Part shown: positions 50,395-62,269 of the stretch, one piece after another
Position numbering within the stretch: the first letter of the stretch is position 1
Layout: every line of letters starts with the position of its first letter
Source: Cerioporus squamosus
Lineage: Eukaryota; Basidiomycota; Agaricomycetes; Polyporales; Polyporaceae
Direction: 5' to 3'
DNA: 64,000 bases
NCBI GenBank assembly: GCA_022592435.1
Contig: JABYQS010000054.1
Location: forward strand, 1 to 64,000
The notes under the pieces: model-generated
What the model saw: only the letters and a program-made list of their open reading frames with translations
Told to the model about the DNA's origin: nothing
Database searches by the model: none
Made by a program: the position numbers and the translations under genes

Positions 50395-52222
50395 TGCTGC
50401 GGCGTGTTGGACTCTCTCTGAGCTTTTGCCCTCTTGTGCCATCGTTCATCGTTCATCGGACCTTGCCAGTAACGTAACAGTAACAATATCGTCTCTGTGT
50501 CATAAAGCCGCAGCACGTCTGTCTCTATATCCGCTCGTTCTCCCTCACGTACACCTGCACGGGACTCTCGCTACTCACTCATCCACTCCCGCCGTCCTCC
50601 CTCCCGTCCGCCCCTGCCTCCCGCACCGATATCCCCCCTCGTCACCCTGCTCCTCCCCTACACCGCCTCCGCTCCTGACATCCGCTCCCCTCGTCACTCA
50701 CCCCGTCGCATACCAACCCCCGCCGCACATGCACATTCTCGGGCGAGACGCTGCGCCTCGCTCGCCCCAGGGACTTTTCTGAATTCACGTTCATTCTCGG
50801 GCTCTGTTGAAGCACAGACACACACACACAGACCAGCCATATCCCATATCCATACCTTCTCCGATCGCTATTCTAATCAGCTAATGTGGACGATCTTCTC
50901 GGCGCGCACACGCTCACGCATATGCATCCATTCCTCTGCATCTTACTACTTCTGCGCACACCCTTTCTTCTGCTGCTGCACGCTAGGTGCGTGCCGTGGT
51001 TCCCTGGCCGTTTCGGTCGCACATTCACGTTCATATTCACGTTCATATACACGCTTATCTCCTCTTCTTTCTCGTCGGTCGGGCCCCTGCCCCTGGACCT
51101 GCTGCAGGCTACTGAGTATGTAGATCGCCGGACGGTTGGGGCCTGGCTTGTCGAGGACGCAGGCGAATTGCCGACCACCGTCGTACTGTACACGCATTCC
51201 TCGTAACTCCCTTCTGACATCTTGCACGGTTTTCCCAGATTTGCACTGCGTTATTTTTTCTGCTGTTCCTTGTGGGGACGTGGTTTGTGGATATTATGGT
51301 CGTCACAAGAACAGTCGACGCCCGGGAGATAGTCCCGAGCGTGTATGTATTCTATTACTACGTATACCACTCGATCGTTCCGCTTCTGTTCTTAGGCTGA
51401 GGTTCTGTTCGCTTTTTTGGTTCTTGGCCGTTTGCATGGTTATCGTAGAGCTCCCGTTGTTTCTTGCTGTCGACATCAAACGTACCCGTTCGCGCTTCTG
51501 AGAGGTTGGCTACATGGCCGACGTCGTGTAAGTATGATCATATGCCCGCGGGCAGCGGTAGTAGTAGTACATCCGTCGCGACGTCTTGGTGACGCAGACG
51601 TGCACGACGTGGCTACTACTGCATCCGGGTTCCGCCCTAAATGTTACGAAGTCACGGAACCTGAGTTACTGTTCACATTATCTCTCCCAGGACGCAGTAA
51701 CGCCCTTGACTCTTTCGCACCGAGTCCTGCGGGAACCCAAGAGGTACTTAGCCCGCTACCTCCTGCTACCTCTTGGCGCTCAAGAGCACGCGCAAGTTTG
51801 TCTTGGATGGACGTCCTGCTGATGTCGACTCCAAGTCATGCACACCAGCAAGCGATCGTATATGCGGGGAAGTGTATTGTCGGGTCGTCCTTCCCCCCTT
51901 CAATAGACCTGTCAATCGTCTGCCTAGGGGAGACAAGGGAAGTGTATCATATTCGATAACATGGAGCATATGTACGATAGGTGACCTCCTTGACTTTTTC
52001 GCTCCGAGTACTCACTGCGGGAAACCAAGAGGTAGAGTGCATCAGGTCGTCTCGGCAACATCGAGCTCATTTCGAGCTTCTCGGAGTATGTGTGCACGTT
52101 TATCTCGCCATCGACGTTCTCCTCGGACAAGGGCGACTCCTCTCTGGGTTGCAACGCGATGCATCCCAAAGTTGGGAAGTGACGAGCCTAGTATGGGTCC
52201 GAGCGGGGTGACGAGCCTCAGC
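50395..52222. other. Interval without a recognisable gene
   Basis: Contains the C/T-rich 3' flank of the KRE6-like gene, a short (AC)n run at about 50817-50831, a local GTTCATATTCAC repeat at about 51030, and a diverged direct repeat at 51702-51746 and 51986-52034. No gene with splice or domain support was found. Confidence 0.5.
51702..52034. repeat. Diverged direct repeat pair, about 45 bp each
   Basis: CCTTGACTCTTTCGCACCGA at 51702 and CCTTGACTTTTTCGCTCCGA at 51986, continuing as CTGCGGGAACCCAAGAGGTA and CTGCGGGAAACCAAGAGGTA. The copies are about 285 bp apart. The origin is unknown; it could be an old local duplication or the termini of a decayed element. Confidence 0.55.
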
Positions 52223-55205
52223 CTATGGATCGGCGGACAAGGGTGACAAGGCTGAAAAGTCGACATCCGATGCAGCGGCGATCGGTGACGAGCACACTGC
52301 CTGGCCTTTGCCTTGCGACCTTGTGAGAAGGCCGGTCGAGGAGGTGGAGGAGGCTGTTGATGCTGCAGCACCGATGTCAGTGCATTGACGCGATGTTCTG
52401 CGACGTTTGGCGTTGGTTCCACCCGCGGAGTCGCCTCCAAAGAAACGTACGTTGGCCTCGCACAGGTCGCGGTAGACCGTAAGGTCGAACTCTCTGCACG
52501 CCAGGCGGATGCAGGGCACAGTGAGCGACCCTTCGTTGTACGCACCGAGGACGTGCGCGTAGGAAGTAAGTATGCCAGACTTGTCCTTCGTGAGGGTCGT
52601 CTCTACTAGCGCCTTCTTAGCCTGAACGGTGAGAAGCATTCAGCACTGTCGTAACTCGTCAGACAAAGATATGTTCATACGTACGTCTGACGGCAGAGAG
52701 GCCCAGGCATGTTTCGTAAGCGGCTTGACGCGGAGGATGTGGTACCAACCACAGTAATGGAACAGCTTGCCCCTTCCGACAAAGACATGCCGGGTCTGAC
52801 CCGCTACGAAAAGCTCGTCTCCTTTGCCTAGAACTACGAACATGAAGCCATGCTTGCCTGGCCCTGAGGGAGCCCAGACATGTGTCTCCGTATTGATGCA
52901 CAGGAAGTCTTGGAATCCGTGTTTCCGAGTGAGCGGCGTCGCCGAAAGAGTGGACCTGGCACAAGCAGAAGGTGAGATTATTGCCTTCGGGCTTTGCAAG
53001 GTTTGCGGTCAACTCACCTGACGAAGATGCCTGTCTTCGAGCCGCCCAGGGCAGCATTGATGGACTCGCGGGTGAAGACAACCGGTCCATCCTTGCTGAG
53101 GGAGAGTGGAACGGCAACTTCAGCAAACTCGGATAGCTCAGACATCCTATCGGGTGGTAACCGGGAGATACTAGCTGCCAAATCCAAGCGCAGATCCGTC
53201 CGTGTCTGACCGGTCGACATTCTCTTCGGTGCCGAACCTTCAACAAAGTTGTTCTTCGCGCGATGAATAGAATGGTGCGAAGGGACAGTAGTAGCCGAAG
53301 TCGTCACCTGCTCCGCACTGCTTGCATTCCCCGTGGCCGTCGTCTGGTGCATGACCAATGGTGAGTGGGGGAATAATCTGTGCATCTCGAAACCGACCTG
53401 TGTGTTCTCCATCTGCTGCAACCCTTCCAACAAGGCCAGTGCCTTCGCATGCTCGACGTTTGCCACTCTCAAAAATTGTTGGAGCCGTGATACCTATTGC
53501 ATCATCGTAAGCACGAGATTACGGGATGAATACTAGGGACACATGAACACACTTCGGAAGTCAACTCTTCTGCCTGTCGCGACTGCGCGTTGTTGTGCTC
53601 TCTGTAAGCCTCCAGCGTTTTGACCAGTTTCTTGTTCTCGGCTGTGACTCGGTCGCGTCCGGCTTCTGCCACGCGGTATTGCTCCGTACGCAGCCTGAGC
53701 CGCTCATCTCGCGCTTGCAGCTGTTGGAAGATGCGATCAGTAGTGAGGGGCCATAAGGTGAGATGTCTGTCTGACCTGCAGATCGTGTGCCGACTTGGTC
53801 TTGGTCTTCTCTTGCTCAGCTGCAGCCAGGGCGGATGCGTACTGCGCAGTACACTCCGTAAGGCGTCGATTCTCTTGCTCAAACGCATTCAAAGCGCCTT
53901 CGGTAGCGCGTGCTTGTCTGACCTGCAAAGTGGCATGTTCCGCTTTCTCTTTGGCCTTCTCCTGTTGGGCTGAAGCCAGGGCGGACTGGTACTGCGCGGT
54001 AGATTCCGCAAGGCGCCGATGCTCTCGCTGTATGGCTCTCAAAGCATCCTCCGCAACGCGTGTACGTTTGACCTGCGCGTCATATTCCGCTGTGGCCTTG
54101 GCCTTCTCTTGTTCGGCTGCAGCTAGGGCGGACTTCGACTGCTCAGTAGACTCCGCAAGGCGTCGATTCTCTTGTTGTAGGGCATTGTACTTAGCGTCCT
54201 GGGCAACGCGCGCCTGTCTGACTTGCAGATCGTGTTCCGCCTTCGTCTTGACCTTCGATTGTTCGGCTGTAGCCAGGGCGGACTTGTATAGTGCAATAGA
54301 CTCTGCAAGTCGTCGATTCTCTTGCTGAAGGGCTTCCTTAGCGCCCTCAGTCAGGCGCTGCTGCCAGTGAGGTGCACGCTGAGAGGTCCGTGTCTATCTC
54401 GGATCAAGCTCTGCACTCACCGAGTCCTTGACCACTATCGTGTTACACTTGAGCCCGATATGGGTCTCAAGCAGATGCTGGAGCGATCCCACCAGCCGGA
54501 CTTGGTATTGAGGTTGCGAAGTTTTAAGCTCGATAGGCTCAGGCTGTCAGCTTGGGGAAAGAGCATCACTGCCAAAACATACCGGGCGAGTGTCGACACG
54601 TTGGTCGGCCACTACTGAGGCGTTGTCCCGGACGATCTGGGACAAGCTCTCCACGAGTTCCATGATGAACGCGTCGCTCATCGTCTTCAACTTCAGTGGA
54701 TGCGGCTGATGACCGAGGTCAGTTTGCAGAGCAAGAGCCTTCGAGGCTGGCGGACGCAGCGTACCTTCTCGTCTATATACTCCAACTCATCGCTCATATC
54801 CTGCAGCTGCGCGTTGTCGTCCAGGGCCAGTTGTACATTTTTTGCTTGTTTACCGTAGAATTTAGGACTCATGAACGCGAACTTGCAGTTACATCACTCG
54901 TTAACAGAGGCAATGCAGGTGAGTAGTAAACATATACTTACCTCGTGCATATGCCCATACCGACCATGAAGCGTCACACTATCAGCGACAGCATCCTCCA
55001 GTGCGGCAGCCGGATGAAGTACTAGATCGCGATATAAGGACGGGTCCGCGTCCTGAGGATGATGTATGTCAATGTGCTATAGTTATGTCCCGCCAGGTTT
55101 TGGCAATACCTTCGCCCGAAGGTTATCTTTGCCCAACAGTTTCGCATTTGTCGCTATTGCGCGGTGTACGTTCCTGACCTGGACGTATACTGTGTCCGAC
55201 TCCAT
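52223..55205 (-). CDS. Coiled-coil / DUF6697-like family protein, copy 5 (intact)
   Basis: Ten exons (55110-55205, 54942-55052, 54765-54881, 54583-54690, 54421-54543, 53776-54360, 53553-53720, 53018-53493, 52685-52955, 52223-52621) all join in phase, giving 817 residues. Residues 1-190 are helical exons shared with the other copies (MESDTVYVQVRNVHRAIATN; AKNVQLALDDNAQLQDMSDE; MSDAFIMELVESLSQIV). Exon 6 encodes four tandem coiled-coil repeats of 49-50 residues built on QQENRRLAEST-QY-SALAAAEQ. The DUF6697-like domain runs from VFTRESINAALGGSKTGIFV through KHGFQDFLCINTETHVWAPS, GPGKHGFMFVVLG, GWYHILRVKPLTKHAWASLP to LTVPCIRLACREFDLTVYRD. A basic stretch (NAKRRRTSRQ) follows, a probable nuclear signal. 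The function is unknown; the family name is from memory. This is the best reference copy for judging the damaged ones. Confidence 0.8.
53776..54360 (-). repeat. Four tandem coiled-coil repeat units, 147-150 bp period
   Basis: On the plus strand the marker AGGCGTCGAT or a close variant occurs at 53861, 54011, 54158 and 54308, spacings of 150, 147 and 150 bp. The period corresponds to 50, 49 and 50 residues; 49 residues is exactly seven heptads. All four units lie in a single 585-nt exon of copy 5. Confidence 0.8.
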
Positions 55206-56324
55206 TCGCGACGGGAAGTAGGGCGTTGTGTGGTAGTTCTGAATTGACTTCAAGTTCCAGCGAAATTGTGCAACGTGCACAGCTCAGAATGGCACAGCAT
55301 AGGGGTACGTCGTGCGAGCTGGAGACCATCGACGTTCGACCGACGGCCGTGGGCGGGCCAGGCGCCTTGATACAGTGTGTGTGACTGCCGCGTTACCTTT
55401 CGCGACCGTGACTTGACTCCGCCTCGTTCGCAGACCGGCAGACGCCTCAGGCTCTACCGTAGATCTTGCCCGTCCCGCAACTAGCGGGCCACTCTCTGAA
55501 GCTGTACATCTGCCTGGTGACGCAGACGCTTGAATGACCAGGTAACTACAGTCTACTGCACCCGCCCTCGCCGAACCAGGGGACTAGTACTGCCAGCGTT
55601 GACGCTCGAGTCTCCCAGGACCCACTCCCAAAGGACACTCGCACCTCTACAGTGGACCTGTACAAATTGGGCGACCGGCCCATTGCTTCCATCATGACGA
55701 GAACGACGATCACCAGACGTCGTCACCGTCTTGAACGCGTCGGACCACTGATCAAAGCTCCGGCTTGATGCCAGCACTGCCGCATCCCCTCCCCATCGAC
55801 TTGACTTGACCTGTCCTCACCCGCGGCTCTAAAGACTGCGATCTCGCATCCCCCGCATACTGCTTGTGAGGCACGTTAATTTTTTATGAAGCTTTGTTCC
55901 CCCAGCCGTTGACAGATCACACCCAGGAAGCAGGCTGCCCGTCTCGGGACTAGCACAGAGCGGAGATGCAGTTCATCTTCACCTACGCGGCGTGCAACGG
56001 GGGCCCATCTACTTAGCTTAGCGCATCGCAACCGCTGTGCTGCTGGCGTGCGGACATCATTCCTGCATATCATCCGCCCATCCGCGCCCCCTCGCGATGT
56101 CGGTATATAAGGGGTGCAGGGGGGAGTGCTCGGTTCCTTAGGGCTGCGCCTCCCCGTTCACGTTCACGTTCCCGTCGACCTTCGATCCTCCAACCGTTCC
56201 TCTTCTTCCGGTCTTTGTTCTTCGATCCCCGCGCTTGCGGTTTCTTTCGCTTCCAGCTCTTCTCTCTGTTATTCGCGTTCAGCCTCGTTGTAACAACACC
56301 AACTTAGTATCAGTTCAAGACACG
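55206..56324. other. Intergenic region with the promoter of the four-helix membrane protein
   Basis: Holds the upstream regions of copy 5 (minus) and of the membrane protein gene (plus), which are divergent. A TATA box lies at 56104-56110, followed by a CT-rich leader with GTTCACGTTCACGTTC repeats. No gene is seen in 55206-56100. Confidence 0.55.
56104..56110 (+). promoter_or_regulatory. TATA box of the four-helix membrane protein gene
   Basis: TATATAA, within CGGTATATAAGGGG, 215 bp upstream of the ATG and followed by a long pyrimidine-rich leader. This suggests a regulated or strongly expressed gene. Confidence 0.6.
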
Positions 56325-57294
56325 ATGCCTTACGTCCGCTCGCGCAAGTTCTGCTGCTGTCTGCCGGTCAGATTTGGAGTCTTCTGCGAGAGCATCCTCG
56401 GGCTCGCCGTCGGCGGTTTCTTCTCCGTCGTCGCATGGATCCAGATCAACAAATTCAGTGAGTGTTTCAACATTTTCCGACAACAATCCTGTCAGGCTGT
56501 GCTTCCAGTGATGGGATGGCGCTGGGCGCGCGTCACGGTCGTCCACCACAATTCGACTGAATGCGGAACTGGATGTCTGACTGTGCTCTCTGCCTTTACA
56601 GTGCATGGACAGCTCAAGACCTGTCGCAGAGTGACAAGGTCGCCCTCTGGGTGGTCGCCGCCACGATGACCTTCGCTGCGATCACCTCCCTCCTCGGGTA
56701 AGTCTCCACCCTCCCCTCCACTCCCCATCGCCACGGAGCTAACTCGCGTTTGACAGCCTGATCGGGGCCATCGGGCGCGTCCGCGCGCTGGTGGCGGTCT
56801 ACGCCACGGTGCTCACGGGCGTGACGGTGCTCGACATCATCGGCGGCATCTACTTCATCGTCCAGCTCTTCCACGGGTACGGCGACGAGCAGATCGCGAA
56901 GTGCCAGGCCCAGGCGGACCAGGGCGCGCAGGGGACCGTCGACGTCGAGCACTGGGCGTGCTCTGCGGGCTTCAAGGCCGGCCGGACCGTCGTGGTGGTG
57001 GTGTATGTCATCTGGTGGTTGATCGAGATCTGTGAGCTCCAGCCCATCTTCCCTGTCTGCTCCTGAGTAGAGATGTGGCACTGACGAGTGAGGGATATAA
57101 CAGACGGCTGTGTCATTGCGTTTGAGTACGTCGGCCAGCTCAATGAGGAGGAGGAGGCGAAGGTCAGCGACCGCGAGAAGAACCAGTCGCAGAACGTCAC
57201 GATCGTCTCCCAGCCTTCGGCCGCGTTTGCCCAGCCGCAGCCTTATCCCTTCGCCGACTCGCAGAACGCGTATGGCCCGCAAGGAGCACACTGA
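56325..57294 (+). CDS. Four-helix membrane protein, basidiomycete family of unknown function
   Basis: Four exons, 56325-56461, 56602-56697, 56757-57031 and 57104-57294, join in phase to 232 residues. The N-terminus MPYVRSRKFCCCLPVRFGVF has a basic patch and a Cys triplet that could be palmitoylated. Four hydrophobic segments follow: ILGLAVGGFFSVVAWIQI, VALWVVAATMTFAAITSLLG, AVYATVLTGVTVLDIIGGIY and TVVVVVYVIWWLIEIYGCVI. Between helices 3 and 4 is a polar loop of about 40 residues with two Cys (KCQAQ...HWACSAGF), possibly a disulfide. The tail is cytosolic and acidic, then Gln/Pro-rich, ending AYGPQGAH. The layout resembles tetraspan/MARVEL-like proteins, but I see no tetraspanin CCG motif. 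The first donor (GA|GTGTTT) is less canonical than the others and was chosen to keep frame. Confidence 0.75.
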
Positions 57295-58649
57295 GGACAT
57301 GTCGAGTCCAGCATTCGTGCGGTTGATCGCGAACGAGGGGCCCGCGAGTGAACTGCCTTCAGTTATTTCATAACTTTATTTCAACACGAAGGTCGCGGGA
57401 CGTGGTGTCATTGATCTTGGAGTTCCGGAACTCGCGGTGGATGGCACTGGGGAACTTATCTTATAGGAACGCGCCCGGATATTGTACGATCAAGTGGAGA
57501 TGATGTTTGCCTTTCCAACTTACCTATAATTCTCCCATCTACGCGTGACGGTCAGACGATTCGGCGGTGACAACAGCCCACGAAAGAAAGTAGCTAGTGA
57601 GTGTACCGTACAATGTTGCAGGCAGCGCTGCGAACCTGCAGCGCAAAGAAGACGTGAGTGAAATGTGTGGACCTTCCTTGTATGGCATGGGAGATTCCAT
57701 AGGAGGCAATGTTCTGTGAAGGGCGAGAGGTCACGAAGCCAGTGCGCAGGGATCAGCTGTCCATTCTGCGTGGGCGAGTGATTCGCCCAGTTGAATGGCC
57801 TGCAGCGCGTCCAGTACTGGTCTTATATTCACCACAACGGGTACCAGCAAGGTTTGCTTCTCCTGCCACCGCTCTCCCATCTTCCCGCTCTCTGCCAGAA
57901 ATACCGACCTCGTCGTCCGTGCCCCAAGCTCCAGGCATGAACGCGGCCTTTGTCATCCCAAGCATGGCTGTTCCACGGGGTTTCCGACCGTCGCCTTCTC
58001 CCGAATCCCTCCGGTGTTACGGGATGCCTGGATCGACACACGCCCATCGAGTCCTCATCGACGATGTGCGCCTGCGATGACCCTCGAGGCCGACCACGAT
58101 CACGTCGACGTAACGATGTCCTCCGATAGGTTCGTGAAGTGCCATGCGGGGGAAAACTGGACGGTTATCGGGTTGCGTGTAAGCACATCATTTTGCTCAG
58201 CGCATGCTTCATCTCAGCATGCATCAAGATACAGCACGGCGCCCATGCACCTCGGACGGGATCGGAGGACCATGGAGCTCAGGAACAACAACAGAGAGGC
58301 GCAAGCGGGGACGAGGGCAGCCTGGACGTGGAGGACGATGGGGCCGATGACGAGAAGACCACCGTCGCTGACCCGACCCCGCGGCGACGACGATTGCAAA
58401 GCGGGGAGAGACCCGGAGCGCCCGTGCACGTGGCCTCCCCCGCATCCTCGGACGCCCGATGAGGAAAACCCCGCGGGGAGCCACGGAATGTCGGCGGCGC
58501 GGTGATTGCTCAACAGCATGGCCTGATTAGCCACTCGCTGGCAAGCAAACTGACTCGCTCGCTCTCCGCACTTCCTTGTCCTTTTCCTCCAGCATCCCTA
58601 GCGTCGCTGTGAGTCGCGGTCCCCGTCCATCCTCCTTACGACCTCCACG
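57295..58649. other. Interval without a recognisable gene
   Basis: Contains the 3' flank of the membrane protein gene and the upstream region of the F-box-like gene. Frames at 57709-58505 overlap each other in all phases without splice support. The last 100 bp are C/T-rich leader. Confidence 0.5.
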
Positions 58650-59975
58650 ATGCCGCACACTCTGCTCTCCCTCAACTACGACGTCCTCTCCAGCATCCTT
58701 GCACTTATCTCGACGCAGGACGCTGCCCAGCTGGCACTCGCGTCTCGCGCCGCATATGCTCTGGCATACCCCCGCTTCATCTCTGACGTCTCCCTGGGCG
58801 GGCTCTACCACAAAGTCGGCGACAGCGCCGTGTCGCAGCTCAAAAGCTTCTGCGGCTTTGTTCTCGCCCCCGCGCCTTGCTGGCATGGCGCTCCTTCCGC
58901 CCGGCTGGACGGTCTGAGGAGTTTGGAGGTCATGCGCGATGCCGTGCGTGTGAGGAAGGACGGGGCACGCGTCGTCGACGGCTCCGCCGTTGCACTCCTT
59001 TCATCGGTGCTGGAGAAGGCGCACGACCTCCAGCAGCTCACGCTCTGGGGCTCCGACGCACTCTTCACCGCGTTCCCCGACTTCGGGCTGAACAGCAGCT
59101 CGTCCATCCACACGCTCGTTCTCGGCGGGGACATTGCCCCACTTCCTGTCCTCGCCCGCGCGTTCCCCCACATCCGCAACCTCGAGTTCGTCGCTGGAGG
59201 CAGGTCGTGTGTTCCCGAATGGGCGTTCGACGCACCTGATGCTAACTCGGAGGCACTCGGTCCGTGGCGCAAGAACCTCGAACGCGTCCATGCTGGCTTC
59301 CCCATTATCCCCCTCGCGGTGCCCCTGCGTCGTGTCGATCTCCGCAACCCCATCGTGGCAGACGAGGATTCCATCTGGTGCGCGCATACGTTTCTGGCGC
59401 AGACGCGGCCGGTCGTGTTATCGGCTGCGGTCAGCGTGCCGTCCTCTGCGGAGCACCTCGGGGCGTTGCTGCACGCGACCGTGCCCGGCCTCAAGTACCT
59501 CGAGCTGACCGGAGACCGTTGCGAGGGTGTGCGGGAGGGCTTCGACTGGATACTGGTATGTCCTCCATCTCTCCTTGTTTCTCTTAGCCATGTTGACGAG
59601 TTGTCCTCTCAATAGCGGGATGTCTCGCAGGGTCTTCAGCACATATCCAACCTCGCCCTGCACGGGATCTCTCTTACGGTGACGCCCGCAACTGTGTCTC
59701 CCTTCGCTCCCAAGCACCAGTACGACCTCCGTGAAGCCCCGTCAGCAAAGCCGATCGATCTCGCCGCGCTTGCTCGCGCCGTGGCCGAGAGCGCACCGTC
59801 TCTGCAGTTCGTCGCCGTCGACTTGTCTCCTGCCAAGGGCGCGAGCTCTGTAGAGCGAGCCTGGTTCCGCGTCCACGAGCCCCGAGCCGGGAGGACGCGG
59901 AGCGTGGAGAAGATCAGTGAGGACGAAGGACAGGCCATCGCGGCCAAGATGAGAGCCTTCAATCGATACGACTGA
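58650..59975 (+). CDS. F-box-like protein with degenerate leucine-rich C-terminal part
   Basis: Two exons, 58650-59555 and 59616-59975, join in phase to 421 residues. The N-terminus (LNYDVLSSILALISTQDAAQ, then LALASRAAYALAYPRF) has the spacing of an F-box, the module that docks on Skp1 in SCF ubiquitin ligases. The rest alternates beta-like and helical segments with LxxLxLWG, HTLVLGGDIAPL, IRNLEFVAGGR and LKYLELTGDRCEG, reminiscent of leucine-rich repeats that bind the substrate. This architecture is very abundant in Agaricomycetes. The substrate is unknown. The ATG follows a C/T-rich leader (CCTCCACGATGCC), a good context. The F-box call is by pattern; a profile search would be needed to confirm it, but the gene itself is solid. 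Confidence 0.82.
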
Positions 59976-60395
59976 AGACTTGCTCGTGAGTCGCACATAC
60001 CAATGCCCGACGTCAGGAACGAAGACTGACCGGCTTGCAGGTGTGTTCCGTCGCTGCCGTATAGACTACAGTATAGATCGCGCAGCCCCTAGACTAGATA
60101 TGTTACTATATGCGAGCTACTATCCTCACTCGCCTCGCCTCCTCCACATACCTCCTAGACTTTGCTTCTGGAGATCCAACTCCCTGCGTTCCGCAGACAC
60201 ATAGCTACGTTCCTGACGTCTCTGCTCTTAGTCCCCGTTGTCGCGCTGCATTTCCTCTGCTTACTGCCTCGTCGTCTCATGCTGTGTTCCTCGGATTGTC
60301 ATGGTAATGCATGTATAATACATCGTCGGTTTCTTGGTGGATGCGCATGGCCGATCTTGCCTAAACATACACGCAGTGGTATCATCCGCAGAGGC
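59976..60395. other. Intergenic region between convergent genes
   Basis: 3' ends of the F-box-like gene (plus) and the aldolase gene (minus). AT-richer and C/T-rich; no gene visible. Confidence 0.55.
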
Positions 60396-61539
60396 TCAGT
60401 AGCCGAACTCCTTACTCTTCTCCTCGGTCGCACCGACTGCGTCCGAGAGGTGTCGTGCAAGCCCGTCCGCCATGGCCCCGCTGTCCGACGTGACGTTGAT
60501 CTACCGAAACACGTCAGACTCAACGCATCGGGGGTACGCAGTGGTAAAATATTCAGCATACCATGTCGAAGCCCTCCTTCGCGCGGTTCGCAGCTTGCGT
60601 CCCGGAGATGCAGTATATCGCGCTGTACGTACGATAACGTGAGCTCTCGTGCCAGCCAGCCACATGGAGGTTTAGCGCACCATTTCTTGTTCTTGGCATG
60701 AGCGGACGCGAGGATCTGCTGGATCGTCTTCTCGACCTCTGGGTGCGGGTCTGGCGAGGGCGGCGGGAGCCCGAGGGAGAGCGAGAGGTCGTACGGCCCG
60801 ATGAACACTCCATCTGAATAGCCCCCGGTCCCATCAGCTTTGTTCTCTTCTTTCGACCTCACCACGCCCACGATGCGACGAAGGGACTCACCAAGGCCGT
60901 CGACGCTGAGGATCTCCTCGAGGTTCTGCACGCCCTCCCGCGTCTCGATCTGGACGAGGACGAGGATCGCCTCGTTTGCGCGAGTGAGGTAGTCCGACGC
61001 GGACACCCCCGGGCCCCATGCGAGCTGCGTGAATGGGTTCCCGAACCCACGGATTCCTTGAGGCGGGAACCGCGCCGCCGCAACGATGCTCGATGCCTGC
61101 GCGCGGGTGGACACCTACATTGGAGTCCTTGTCAGCTCCAGCGCGCGCGCGCGTGTGTAAGGAGTTGCGATTGAAAGCCTCTGGGTAGGAGTAGAGCGCA
61201 AGCACGCACCATGGGCACAACGACGCCCCTCGCGCCCTGGTCGAGCACATACTTGATCTGCCACGCCCCGCTCCCGTCCGCACACGCTCCGGTCGCGGGG
61301 ATGCGCACGAGCGCGCTGGGCGCGGCGGGCCCGAGCCCCGCGATGGCTGCGATGACCTCGCCCGCGCCGGTGTGCAGCGAGGTCATGCCGTGCTCGCAGT
61401 CGACGACGACCCAGGAGAGGTGTGGGGACGCGGAGGCGGCCGCGCGCGCGTTGATGGCGCCGGGGAGGGTGAGCCAGGCCCCGAAGGCGGGCTTGGAGGC
61501 GCGGAAGGCGTGCAGGAGGGGGTGGGTGAGGGTGGACAT
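60396..61539 (-). CDS. HpcH/HpaI-type aldolase (phosphoenolpyruvate/pyruvate-domain superfamily)
   Basis: Five exons (61210-61539, 60892-61114, 60681-60813, 60562-60622, 60396-60500) join in phase to 283 residues, the usual length. Landmarks are AFGAWLTLPGAINAR, SWVVVDCEHGMTSLHTGA, ALVRIPATG, LDQGARGVVVPMVSTRAQA, VQIETREGVQNLEEIL, DGVFIGPYDLSLSLGLP and the terminal part EGFDMINVTSDSGAMADGLA. These hold the metal-binding Glu and Asp (QIE; GPYD) and the substrate Arg region of class II aldolases that cleave 4-hydroxy-2-oxo acids to pyruvate and an aldehyde. In fungi such enzymes serve breakdown of aromatic or sugar-derived acids; the actual substrate cannot be read from sequence. No targeting signal is seen, so it is probably cytosolic. 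It lies 730 bp from, and in the same direction as, the aldo/keto reductase gene. Confidence 0.9.
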
Positions 61540-62269
61540 CGTGGGTAGGGTGTACGCTGGTGCCTCGTGGGTATTATATCTGCTTGGGAGCAGGAGGAGA
61601 TTTGGTGTCGGTGGTGAGCTCGAGGTTCGTGAGTGTCAAGCGGGGGTTGTTGGGTACCGGCCGAGCTATCCTGAGCGAGGTTCGTCCACTCGTCGGGCGT
61701 GCGAGTAGACTGTGGTAGAGTTGGATGGGAGCAGGAGGCTCGCGGGGACCCGTTCAGCTTCGGGCGACTCCATCAGATGTCATGAGGCCGTTTCTGTGGC
61801 CTCCTGGTCAGGCATGACGGTTACGCGTATTCATGCGGCCCGCCTTCAGTCATGATCCCGAGCTCCTTCGACGAGTAGTAGTACTGCTGACCTGTTTCTA
61901 CTTCTTGCGAGCAAGAACGCTCCGCAATGCTCACTAACGATGAGGAAGCTGAGAGTTGAGGAAACCAGAGATGAATGTGGACGAGAGCAAGCGTGGGAGC
62001 CTTCGATGACCATCCCATCCCGGAAACTTCTCTCGGGACGTGTCAGTACGCCACAACAATGTCATCTGAACTTGATAGAATGCATGGCTTACGTTTAGCC
62101 ATACAGGCAAGTTGTCGCGGCGCGCAGGAGCAACACGCAGCCGTTGGAAGGATGTTGTACAATACTGGTACATACACATGAGCTCGCTTTCACTTAAGAA
62201 AACGTCCTGTAAATATTAAGACTCGAAACCGGGAAGGTGCCCAGGTATCCCTTGTTGCATGCCCCCTAC
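61540..62269. other. Intergenic region between aldolase and reductase genes
   Basis: Contains the aldolase promoter (an AT-rich GATATAATAC on the minus strand at about 61572-61581, close to the ATG) and the 3' flank of the reductase. No gene is supported. Confidence 0.5.

Noticed and set aside
61139..61160. GCGCGCGCGCGTGTGT run as a possible regulatory element
   Set aside because: It lies inside the first intron of the aldolase gene and is a simple dinucleotide repeat with no other support.
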